DNA of 6,262 nt from Actinotignum schaalii (lineage in GTDB: Bacteria > Actinomycetota > Actinomycetes > Actinomycetales > Actinomycetaceae), in the NCBI GenBank assembly GCA_946222725.1, contig CAMIHT010000099.1:1-6262 (forward strand). Direction: 5' to 3'. The notes beneath the pieces are model-generated. The model saw only the letters and a list, made by a program, of their open reading frames with translations. It did no database searches and was not told the DNA's origin. This document shows positions 1 through 5,106 of this stretch, piece after piece (position 1 is the first letter of the stretch; every line of letters starts with the position of its first letter). Position numbers and translations under genes: made by a program.

Positions 1-422
1 CCTTCGATCTTGCCGTCTTCTTCCCAGGGGAGGAGCTTAGCTTCCGGGATAGCTTCGGCGGCCGCGATCTGGCGGTCACCGAGCTTCTCAAGCTGGCCCA
101 TCATCTTGTGTTCCATATCGTGGGAGGTCCACACTACAAGATCGGCCTTTTCAATGGCCTGGGTATCCTGGGTGGTCAGTTCCTGGGTGTGAGGATCACC
201 GCCGGGCTTGACCAAGGTGGTTACGTTAGCCTCGGGGGCGACGTTGCGAATAACGTCCTCGAGGTAACCGGTTGTTGCCACCACCGACAGGCCCGCGGCC
301 TTTGAGGAGTCGGAGGAAGCCGAATCGGATGCGCCCTTATTTTCGGTAGCGCAGCCGGTTAGGGATGCGAGTGCCAAAGCCCCGGCCGCGGCAATCGCGG
401 CCAACTTAACAGAATGTTTCAT
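1..422 (-). CDS. Metal ABC transporter substrate-binding lipoprotein (TroA/ZnuA family), 3' part missing
   Basis: This is the first 140 codons of a cell-surface solute-binding lipoprotein that would deliver Mn2+, Zn2+ or Fe2+ to an ABC importer. The start is ATG at 422-420, with AGAAGGA at 433-427 five bases upstream. Residues 1-24 form a lipoprotein signal: Lys2 and Lys6, an Ala/Leu-rich core, then the lipobox LTGC with Cys24 as the lipidated residue. A Ser/Asp-rich linker (about 27-43) follows, then the mature fold from LSVVATTGYLEDVIRNVAP. GGDPHTQE (74-81) carries His78, the expected first metal ligand of cluster A-I binding proteins. WTSHDMEHKM (98-107) aligns with the family motif YNGLHLEGKM, with TS replacing the usual NG. 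The other metal ligands would lie beyond the window edge, so metal specificity cannot be read. It is divergent from the trp operon; its permease and ATPase genes are probably further left. Family assignment is firm, substrate is not. Confidence 0.9.
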   Translation of the reverse strand, partial: MKHSVKLAAIAAAGALALASLTGCATENKGASDSASSDSSKAAGLSVVATTGYLEDVIRNVAPEANVTTLVKPGGDPHTQELTTQDTQAIEKADLVVWTSHDMEHKMMGQLEKLGDRQIAAAEAIPEAKLLPWEEDGKIE

Positions 423-600
423 GGTGTCCTTCTTCAATCACGAAAGCATGTAAGGTATGGGTTTCTTTACTCGGGACTCGAATATGTTAACTGATGCACG
501 CATAAAGCACTAGGGTGAATCTGCGAAACGTCGCGAAAAATCCCGGGAATCGCTGGGTGAAAGGTAAATAATAATAACTTCGTGGCGGATGGCTGCGGTT
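423..600 (-). promoter_or_regulatory. Upstream region of the metal-binding lipoprotein gene
   Basis: This stretch is clearly less GC-rich than its surroundings and should hold the promoter of the leftward gene. On the minus strand TAACAT (489-484) fits the actinobacterial -10 pattern TANNNT and would give a 5' UTR of about 55 bases, but no convincing -35 is seen at the right distance. An AT-rich imperfect dyad with 7-1-7 architecture, GTAAATA-A-TAATAAC (564-578), has 5 of 7 symmetric positions. That layout is typical of Fur/Zur-family operators, although the bases do not match the Zur consensus I know. I see no coding potential here. Confidence 0.3.
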
Positions 601-630
601 AATGCGGCCCCGCGTTAGGGGTACGACGCC

Positions 631-711
631 GCAGCTCCCGAGCTGCACCCCAGCTGTCCGCATGATGGACCGTGGCGGGGGCTATGTTCGGGGTGGGCTA
701 AGCTCACAGCT
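631..711 (+). promoter_or_regulatory. Cluster of AGCT dyads before the trp leader, possible operator
   Basis: A perfect inverted repeat GCAGCTC-CC-GAGCTGC occupies 631-646, and a third CAGCT follows at 651-655. A second dyad, AGCT-CAC-AGCT, occupies 701-711 directly before the trpL start. Five AGCT tetramers (633, 641, 652, 701, 708) in about 80 bases is well above the chance expectation of about 0.3. They flank the candidate trp promoter, so binding of a regulator is plausible. In Corynebacterium glutamicum the IclR-type regulator LtbR represses trp and leu genes, but I cannot match its operator here. The 631-646 repeat could instead form a short stem with a CCCG tetraloop. Confidence 0.3.
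676..711 (+). promoter_or_regulatory. Candidate trp operon promoter giving a leaderless trpL start
   Basis: TAAGCT at 699-704 fits the actinobacterial -10 consensus TANNNT. Transcription would begin about seven bases later, at or next to the A of the trpL ATG (712), which would make trpL leaderless. This agrees with the absence of any Shine-Dalgarno sequence before 712. A second option is TATGTT at 683-688, which would give a UTR of about 20 bases. Neither has a clear TTGACA-like -35 at 16-18 bases; the nearest, TGGACC at 666-671, is badly spaced for both. The assignment rests mainly on position. Confidence 0.35.
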
Positions 712-774
712 ATGCAGCAGGATCTCAAGGTACGGGTCCGGGCCGGTGCGGCCTGGCGATGGTGGCGCGCCTAA
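712..774 (+). CDS. trpL: trp operon leader peptide (20 aa)
   Basis: This 20-codon ORF starts at ATG 712 and ends at TAA 772-774. Its last seven residues are AWRWWRA, so three of the final six codons are TGG (Trp15, Trp17, Trp18). The first part (MQQDLKVRVRAGA) has no special features. Three Trp codons in 20 residues, placed just before the stop and upstream of a trp biosynthetic operon, are the hallmark of an attenuation leader. The Corynebacterium glutamicum trp leader likewise ends in tandem Trp followed by Arg-Ala. Ribosome stalling at the TGG codons when Trp-tRNA is scarce would alter folding of the downstream RNA. No ribosome binding site is visible, so leaderless translation is likely. 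The peptide is probably only a sensor with no function of its own. Confidence comes from codon content, stop position and context together. Confidence 0.8.
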   Translation: MQQDLKVRVRAGAAWRWWRA

Positions 775-804
775 GAAGCGCGTCCTGCGGCGCAACCACG
801 CCGC
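754..804 (+). promoter_or_regulatory. trp attenuator: mutually exclusive RNA hairpins after trpL
   Basis: Three alternative pairings are visible. Segments 1:2 pair 764-770 (GGCGCGC) with 778-784 (GCGCGTC), seven pairs with one G-U; the trpL stop codon lies in the loop, as in classical trp attenuators. Segments 3:4 pair 787-792 (GCGGCG) with 799-804 (CGCCGC) perfectly around the loop CAACCA. Segments 2:3 can pair 778-782 with 788-793 with a single bulged G790, excluding both other stems. A ribosome stalled on the TGG codons at 754-765 would cover segment 1 and favour 2:3; completed translation would favour 1:2 and 3:4. No U-tract follows 3:4, so termination would be of the U-poor actinobacterial kind, Rho-dependent, or replaced by control of translation. 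GC-rich DNA forms such stems easily, so the exact pairings are tentative. Confidence 0.55.
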
Positions 805-815
805 CCCATCCACTT

Positions 816-823
816 GAGAGGAG
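816..823 (+). promoter_or_regulatory. Strong ribosome binding site in the trp leader
   Basis: GAGAGGAG is followed by six bases (AATCCC) and then GTG at 830. It is among the best Shine-Dalgarno sequences in the window, stronger than GGAG before trpD. It sets the start of the 57-codon leader ORF. Directly behind it TCCCG (826-830) can pair with CGGGA (836-840) around the loop TGCAC, so the start codon may sit in a small hairpin. Confidence 0.6.
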
Positions 824-829
824 AATCCC

Positions 830-1003
830 GTGCACCGGGACCTACCGCATCTACCTGAGCACCATGTCCCTGATGTGATATCCACGCATCGCCGGCACTC
901 CACCACATTTTCTACCTCCACCCACGCGCAGCTGCGCTGCCGCTGGTGGAAAGCCGCCAGGGGGCGATGGCACAGCCCGCTCAACTTGGCACAGCCCGAT
1001 TAG
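830..1003 (+). CDS. Small leader ORF with a second Trp-codon cluster (57 aa)
   Basis: I do not recognise this ORF as a named protein. It starts with GTG at 830, six bases after GAGAGGAG, and ends with TAG at 1001-1003, 55 bases before trpD. The 57 residues are rich in His (8), Arg, Ser and Thr, with no membrane segment or known domain. The C-terminal part reads [14 protein letters not shown], with Trp39, Trp40 and Trp47. RWWKAA resembles the RWWRA end of trpL, and the tandem TGG codons (944-949) lie in a stable hairpin, as in an attenuator. The most economical reading is a second regulatory upstream ORF that stalls when Trp-tRNA is low, acting on trpD expression. Alternatives are a small functional protein, or a fortuitous ORF in the leader RNA. 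The strong ribosome binding site argues for translation; function is inference. Confidence 0.45.
   Translation: MHRDLPHLPEHHVPDVISTHRRHSTTFSTSTHAQLRCRWWKAARGRWHSPLNLAQPD
926..972 (+). promoter_or_regulatory. Hairpin over the second Trp-codon cluster
   Basis: CTGGTGG (943-949) pairs with CCGCCAG (954-960) around the loop AAAG, seven pairs with one G-U, and the 5' arm contains both TGG codons of the small ORF. An outer stem can extend it: TGCCG (938-942) with C965 and GGCA (969-972), leaving GAT bulged. Just upstream, 926-937 is a perfect 12-base palindrome (GCGCAGCTGCGC). A ribosome stalled at Trp39/Trp40 would melt the inner stem, which makes this a plausible second Trp-sensing switch. There is no U-tract downstream. 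Confidence 0.4.
968..998 (+). repeat. Direct repeat TGGCACAGCCCG, two copies
   Basis: Two identical 12-base copies lie at 968-979 and 987-998, 19 bases apart start to start, at the end of the small leader ORF. The first begins on its third TGG codon; the second is in another reading frame, so protein coding does not explain the repetition. GGGC at 962-965 could pair with GCCC of either copy, giving alternative small stems. It may be a slippage duplication or a paired recognition site. Confidence 0.7.
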
Positions 1004-1007
1004 CATC

Positions 1008-1030
1008 GCAGTCCAGAAAAATGCAGTCCA
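1008..1030 (+). repeat. Direct repeat GCAGTCCA, two copies
   Basis: Two 8-base copies lie at 1008-1015 and 1023-1030, 15 bases apart start to start, each followed by an A-rich run. They sit between the small leader ORF and trpD, ending 20 bases before the trpD ribosome binding site. Chance is possible for repeats this short, but a second tandem pair next to the 12-base repeat is suggestive of local duplication. Confidence 0.55.
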
Positions 1031-1058
1031 AAAGTCTTTCCACACGTACGGAGTTGTC

Positions 1059-2078
1059 ATGATTAAAGAAGCCATTATTAAAGTTGTCTCCAAGCAGGAT
1101 CTCACCTACGACGAGGCCTATACCGTTATGAATGAGATCATGGGCGGGGAAAGCACCCCCACCCAAACGGCAGCTTTCCTGGCCGCACTATCCACCAAGA
1201 ATGCGCGCGCAGAAACCACCGATGAGATTTCCGGCTGCGCCACCGCCATGCGTGAGCACGCTGATTACTTCGAGGTACCCTTCCCCACCCTGGAAATCGT
1301 GGGCACCGGCGGGGATAACGCCCATTCCTTCAATATCTCCACGACCTCGATGTTCGTGCTGGCCGCCGGAGGAGTGAAGGTCTCCAAGCACGGCAACCGT
1401 GCCGCTTCCTCGCTTTCCGGTACCGCCGACTGCCTGGAAGCCCTCGGGGTGAATATCAACCAGGATCCGGATACCTGCCGGCGCCTCCTCAATGAGGTGG
1501 GTATGTGCTTCATGTTCGCCCAGCTCTACCACAAGTCCATGAAGAACGTGGGGGCAATCCGCAAAGAACTCGGTTTCCGTACCGTCTTCAATATCCTCGG
1601 ACCGCTGACCAACCCGATCCACCCCGAATACCAGGTCCTCGGCGTGTACGACGAATACCTCGTCGAACCCCTCGCCCGCGTCCTCAATGACCTGGGTGTC
1701 CATCACGGTCTCGTGGTCTACGGTCAGGACAAGCTCGATGAGATTTCCCTCTCCGCACCCACCACGGTCTGCGAAGTACGCAACGGCGAATACCGCACCT
1801 TCGAGATGTCCCCGGATGTGTTTGGTTTCAACCGTGCTACCCCGGCTGATATGCTCGGTGGCACCCCGGAAGAAAACGCCCAGATCACCCGCGATATCCT
1901 CTCCGGCAACATCACCGGCCCCAAGCGCAATGTAGTTCAGCTTAATGCTGGCGCCGGTCTCTATATCGCCGGCAAGGCCCGCTCCATCGCCGCGGGCGTG
2001 GATATGGCCGGCGACCTTATTGACGACGGTAGTGCCTACCGCAAGATCGACGAATTCGTGGAGGCTTCACGTGCCTAA
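1059..2078 (+). CDS. trpD: Anthranilate phosphoribosyltransferase
   Basis: TrpD transfers phosphoribose from PRPP to anthranilate, forming N-(5'-phosphoribosyl)anthranilate, the second step of cytosolic tryptophan synthesis. The start at ATG 1059 has GGAG (1050-1053) five bases upstream. The 339 residues match the usual length of the free-standing enzyme, with no fused glutamine amidotransferase. Residues 1-70 form the helical N-terminal domain. PRPP-binding motifs follow: GTGGD (82-86), NIST (92-95) and [12 protein letters not shown] (110-121). Arg168 in IRKELGFRT is the expected anthranilate contact, GPLTNP (181-186) is conserved, and Asp227-Glu228 in DKLDEIS would hold Mg2+. The wording of long blocks ([32 protein letters not shown]) resembles Clostridia TrpD more than actinobacterial TrpD. 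It is the first enzyme gene of the operon, behind a 347-base leader; trpE and trpG are not next to it. Confidence 0.96.
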   Translation: MIKEAIIKVVSKQDLTYDEAYTVMNEIMGGESTPTQTAAFLAALSTKNARAETTDEISGCATAMREHADYFEVPFPTLEIVGTGGDNAHSFNISTTSMFVLAAGGVKVSKHGNRAASSLSGTADCLEALGVNINQDPDTCRRLLNEVGMCFMFAQLYHKSMKNVGAIRKELGFRTVFNILGPLTNPIHPEYQVLGVYDEYLVEPLARVLNDLGVHHGLVVYGQDKLDEISLSAPTTVCEVRNGEYRTFEMSPDVFGFNRATPADMLGGTPEENAQITRDILSGNITGPKRNVVQLNAGAGLYIAGKARSIAAGVDMAGDLIDDGSAYRKIDEFVEASRA

Positions 2079-2949
2079 TATTTTGGAGCAGATCGCCGCC
2101 GCTACCCGGAAGCGAGTGGCCCGCGATAAAGAACAGATTCCCGCGCCCCGCATGCGTGAACTCGCCGAAGGGCTCGCCGCGGCACCCGCACCCACCGAAG
2201 GGCCCGCGCCCGCTGCCGGGAGCGAAGCCGGGAGTGATCCGGCCAGCTTCCCCTTCGAGGCCGCCCTGCGCGGCCCCGGGCTCGGCTTCATCTGCGAAGT
2301 GAAAAAAGCCTCGCCCTCCAAGGGAATCATCGCCGCAGATTTCCCCTACCTCGATATCGCCCGCTCCTACGAAGCGGCCGGGGCAGAGGCGATGTCCGTG
2401 CTGACCGAACCGCAATGGTTCCTCGGCTCGGACCGCTACCTGGAGGAGATTGCGCGCACCGTGACCACGCCCTGCCTGCGCAAAGATTTCGTGGTGGATT
2501 CTTACCAGATCTACCAAGCGAAAGTGCTGGGAGCCAGCGCGGTGCTGCTCATCTGCTCGCTCCTGGACACCGCAACCCTGCGTGAGTACCTCGAGCTGGC
2601 GCATTCCCTCGGGCTTTCAGCCCTGGTGGAAACCCACGACGCCGCGGAAATTGATTCCGCCCAGGCTGCCGGCGCCCGCATTATCGGTATTAATAACCGC
2701 AATCTCAAAGATTTTTCAGTGGATCTGGCCACGGTGGGTCAGTTGCGTACCCGTATCGATAGCACAGCGCTTGTCGTCGCCGAATCGGGGGTGCGCGGGG
2801 CCGCGGATGTGGAAGCGCTCGCGGCCGGCGGTGCCGACGCGGTGCTCGTGGGGGAGGCTCTCATGCGCAGCGCGGATAAAGTAGGTGTATTGGCCCAGTG
2901 GCGCCAGGCCGCGGCGCGCGTCGTCGCCCCCGCACAGGAGAAAGAGTAA
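2071..2949 (+). CDS. trpC: Indole-3-glycerol phosphate synthase
   Basis: TrpC converts 1-(o-carboxyphenylamino)-1-deoxyribulose 5-phosphate to indole-3-glycerol phosphate with loss of CO2 and water. I chose GTG 2071 because GGAGG (2060-2064) lies six bases upstream and the first residues ([16 protein letters not shown]) are typical. It overlaps the trpD stop by 8 bases, so translation is probably coupled. The TIM-barrel active site is complete by alignment to Sulfolobus IGPS: Glu76 and Lys78 in [11 protein letters not shown], Lys138 in LRKDF, Glu187 in LVETHD, Asn208 in GINNRN, and Glu238-Ser239 in VAESG. At 292 residues it is 20-30 longer than usual. The excess is an Ala/Pro/Gly-rich, low-complexity insert at about 36-58, between the N-terminal helix and the first strand. 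It has no fused TrpF domain, unlike the corynebacterial TrpCF. Confidence 0.96.
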   Translation: MPNILEQIAAATRKRVARDKEQIPAPRMRELAEGLAAAPAPTEGPAPAAGSEAGSDPASFPFEAALRGPGLGFICEVKKASPSKGIIAADFPYLDIARSYEAAGAEAMSVLTEPQWFLGSDRYLEEIARTVTTPCLRKDFVVDSYQIYQAKVLGASAVLLICSLLDTATLREYLELAHSLGLSALVETHDAAEIDSAQAAGARIIGINNRNLKDFSVDLATVGQLRTRIDSTALVVAESGVRGAADVEALAAGGADAVLVGEALMRSADKVGVLAQWRQAAARVVAPAQEKE

Positions 2950-2951
2950 TC

Positions 2952-4184
2952 ATGACCGCAGAACATACGATGGGAAGTTCCGTGCCGGAAACCGGCACCT
3001 CCGAGCGCCCGGGTCGTTTCGGGATCCACGGTGGGCAGTTCATCCCCGAAACTCTTATGCCGGCTATCGAAGAACTGGACGCCGCTTACCGGCACTACCG
3101 TGATGACCCGGAATTTAATGCCGAACTCACCGAGCTCTTCAATAATTACGCGGGGCGGCCCTCCCTCCTCTACTACGCGGAGCGGATGACGCGCGACCTC
3201 GGGGGAGCGAAGATCTACCTCAAACGTGAGGATCTCAACCACACCGGTGCCCACAAAATCAATAATGTGCTCGGCCAGGCGCTGCTCGCGAAGAAAATGG
3301 GCAAAACCCGCCTCATCGCGGAAACCGGGGCCGGTCAGCACGGGGTCGCCACCGCCACGGCCGCCGCGCTCTTCAATATGGAGTGCGTGGTGTTCATGGG
3401 TGAGGAAGATACCCGCCGTCAGGCCCTTAACGTTTATCGGATGCGGCTGCTGGGTGCGGACGTGGTGGCCGTCAAATCGGGGACCGGCACTCTCAAGGAT
3501 GCCGCTAGCGAGGCTTTCCGCGAATGGACGGGCCGAGTGAGTGACACCCACTACTGCCTCGGCTCGGTTATGGGTCCGCATCCCTTCCCCACGATCGTGC
3601 GTGACTTCCAGGCGGTGATTTCCCGCGAGGCGCGCGCCCAGATTCTCCAGGCCGAGGGGCGCCTGCCCGATGCGGTCATCGCTTGCGTGGGCGGGGGCTC
3701 GAACGCGGCCGGTTCTTTCTATAACTTCGTGAATGATGCGGGCGTGCGTCTTATCGGCGCGGAGGCGGCCGGGCGGGGCGTGGATACCCCGGATACCGCC
3801 GCTACCATCGCCACCGGCACCGAAGGTATTTTCCACGGCATGAAATCGTATTTCTGCCAGGATGAATTCGGGCAGATCGCCCCGGTGTATTCCATCTCGG
3901 CCGGTCTGGACTACCCGGGGATCGGCCCCGAGCACGCCTACTGGCACGATATCGGGCGCGCGGAATACGTTCCGGTCACCGATGCGGAGGCAGTGCGCGC
4001 TTTCGAGTATCTTTCGCGTACCGAGGGGATTATTCCCGCGATTGAATCGGCGCACGCTCTTGCGCACGCCATGAAAATCGCCCCGGAGATGCCGGGCAAG
4101 ATTATTATCGTCACGCTCTCGGGCCGCGGGGATAAGGACGTCGCGGCCATCGCGCGCTACCGGGGAGAAGATATCCATGACTAA
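2952..4184 (+). CDS. trpB: Tryptophan synthase beta subunit
   Basis: TrpB is the PLP enzyme that condenses indole with L-serine to give tryptophan, working in an alpha2-beta2 complex with TrpA. ATG 2952 lies two bases after the trpC stop, with AGGAG at 2936-2940 eleven bases upstream. An in-frame ATG at 2898 lies inside trpC and lacks support. The 410 residues are normal for TrpB1. Visible landmarks are [15 protein letters not shown] (21-35), the PLP lysine Lys102 in HKINN, catalytic Glu124 in ETGAGQHG, the PLP phosphate loop GGGSNA (247-252), [11 protein letters not shown] (318-328), and Ser390 in LSGRGDKD, which contacts the PLP ring nitrogen. Nothing is missing. [21 protein letters not shown] and neighbouring blocks resemble Clostridia TrpB. 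It shares 8 bases with trpA, as expected for subunits made in equal amounts. Confidence 0.97.
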   Translation: MTAEHTMGSSVPETGTSERPGRFGIHGGQFIPETLMPAIEELDAAYRHYRDDPEFNAELTELFNNYAGRPSLLYYAERMTRDLGGAKIYLKREDLNHTGAHKINNVLGQALLAKKMGKTRLIAETGAGQHGVATATAAALFNMECVVFMGEEDTRRQALNVYRMRLLGADVVAVKSGTGTLKDAASEAFREWTGRVSDTHYCLGSVMGPHPFPTIVRDFQAVISREARAQILQAEGRLPDAVIACVGGGSNAAGSFYNFVNDAGVRLIGAEAAGRGVDTPDTAATIATGTEGIFHGMKSYFCQDEFGQIAPVYSISAGLDYPGIGPEHAYWHDIGRAEYVPVTDAEAVRAFEYLSRTEGIIPAIESAHALAHAMKIAPEMPGKIIIVTLSGRGDKDVAAIARYRGEDIHD

Positions 4185-4974
4185 ACAGGTACCCATCGCC
4201 CGGGCTTTTTCCCGTGGCAAAGCTTTTATTCCGTTCTTTACCTGCGGGGACCCGGATTTAGGTACGACGGCGCAGATCATTCGCGCGGCCGGCCGGGCCG
4301 GTGCGGATCTCATTGAATTCGGCGTGCCTTTCTCCGACCCGACCGCCGAGGGCCCCGTCATCCAGGCATCCTCGGAGCGTGCGCTGCGCGGGGGAGCTAC
4401 AACGGACAAAATTTTTGAGATGATCGGCCAGGTGCGCCCGGATCTGGAGTGCCCTTTCGTCATTATGACCTACGCCAATGTGGTCTTCTCCTACGGCCCG
4501 GAGCGTTTTGCGCGCCGCTGCGCGGAGGTGGGGGTTTCCGGCGTGATTCTCCCCGATGTGCCTTTCGAAGAGAAGGGCGAATTCGAAGCACCACTCGCGG
4601 CCCACAACGTGGATCTTATTTCGCTCATCGCGCCCACTTCCGAGGATCGGATTGCAGCAATTGCGCGAGCGGCGCGCGGGTTCCTCTATGTGGTTTCCTC
4701 TATGGGGGTGACGGGCATGCGCTCGAATATCACCACCGATGTGGGTGCCATCGTGGAGAAGATTCGTTCGGTCACCGATACCCCGTGCGCAATCGGGTTT
4801 GGGATTTCTTCCCCGGAGCAGGCCGCGCGTATGGGCGCCCTCTCCGACGGCGTGATTGTGGGCTCAGCTTTGGTTTCTCGTATTCATGAGCTGGCTGCCG
4901 CAGGAAAAGCTGCGGATGACATCGCTGCGGATATTGCCAGCCGGGTGAGCGAACTCAAGGAAGCGCTGGGCTAA
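4177..4974 (+). CDS. trpA: Tryptophan synthase alpha subunit
   Basis: TrpA cleaves indole-3-glycerol phosphate to indole and glyceraldehyde 3-phosphate and passes indole through a tunnel to TrpB. The ATG at 4177 lies inside the trpB end (ATGACTAA overlap), with GGGGAG (4162-4167) nine bases upstream. The length of 265 residues is normal. The first catalytic acid is Glu47 in [10 protein letters not shown]. The second acid, Asp60 in E. coli (ADGP), is Glu58 here (TAEGPVIQ); the PROSITE TrpA signature allows D or E at this place, and I recall Glu from Clostridia-type TrpA. Further landmarks are [11 protein letters not shown] (97-107), LPDVPFEEK (125-133), SSMGVTG (174-180), the loop over the active site, and the phosphate-binding FGISSPEQA and [10 protein letters not shown]. 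Actinobacterial TrpA usually has YxVSTTGVTG at the loop, so this one belongs to another subfamily. It is the last trp gene here. Confidence 0.96.
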   Translation: MTKQVPIARAFSRGKAFIPFFTCGDPDLGTTAQIIRAAGRAGADLIEFGVPFSDPTAEGPVIQASSERALRGGATTDKIFEMIGQVRPDLECPFVIMTYANVVFSYGPERFARRCAEVGVSGVILPDVPFEEKGEFEAPLAAHNVDLISLIAPTSEDRIAAIARAARGFLYVVSSMGVTGMRSNITTDVGAIVEKIRSVTDTPCAIGFGISSPEQAARMGALSDGVIVGSALVSRIHELAAAGKAADDIAADIASRVSELKEALG

Positions 4975-5064
4975 GCAGCGTGAAGTGAGAACGCCGGTGC
5001 GCGTGGCGGAGCGAAGGTCCGGGTGCGCGCAGCGGCCGCGAGAAGACAGTGCGGTGAGCAACAC

Positions 5065-5089
5065 GCCGGGCTCTCTTCCGCGGCCCGGC
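5065..5089 (+). other. GC-rich hairpin between trpA and the membrane protein gene
   Basis: GCCGGGC (5065-5071) and GCCCGGC (5083-5089) form a perfect 7-base-pair stem with an 11-base loop. It lies 90 bases after the trpA stop and 17 bases before ATG 5107. No T-run follows, so it is not a classical intrinsic terminator, but it may act as a weak U-less terminator or a processing site for the trp mRNA. If the following gene begins at GTG 5023 the hairpin would be inside its coding region. The rest of the 132-base gap shows no promoter motif that I trust. Confidence 0.3.
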
Positions 5090-5106
5090 ACGTTCCGCGC
5101 GTCACC

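Noticed and set aside
295..305. Metal ligands other than His78 in the lipoprotein, such as His101 and His105
   Set aside because: In TroA/PsaA-type proteins the second histidine lies 65-72 residues after the first; these are only 23-27 residues away and align with the NG..LE region, so they are not the canonical ligands.
602..817. A 71-codon plus-strand frame starting at ATG 602
   Set aside because: It overlaps trpL in another frame, no ribosome binding site precedes it, and the translation has no family features.
872..911. Possible intrinsic terminator: stem 872-877/885-890 with TTTT at 908-911
   Set aside because: The T-run lies 17 bases past the stem and is only four long, and the stem is weak, so it does not meet the form of an intrinsic terminator.
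943..960. T-box riboswitch, suggested by GGTGGAAAGCCGCC and by the Clostridia-like enzymes, whose relatives often use T-boxes for trp
   Set aside because: The match to the T-box core (GGGTGGNACCGCG) needs an insertion, the base after TGG does not suit tRNA-Trp, and no stem I with specifier loop or T-box terminator is visible. The TGG codons are explained by the ORF.
682..984. A 100-codon minus-strand frame across the trp leader
   Set aside because: It runs antisense to trpL and the small leader ORF, has no recognisable motif, and is Arg/Cys-rich as expected from random GC-rich frames.
2898..2951. Longer trpB start at ATG 2898, adding 18 residues
   Set aside because: It lies deep in the trpC coding region, the extra residues are Arg-rich and unlike TrpB, and ATG 2952 fits both operon spacing and the usual N-terminus.
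2739..4463. A 574-codon open frame on the minus strand opposite trpB and parts of trpC and trpA
   Set aside because: It mirrors the GC-rich codon pattern of trpB, its translation is Arg/His/Gly-rich without any domain, and no ribosome binding site or neighbouring minus-strand gene supports it.
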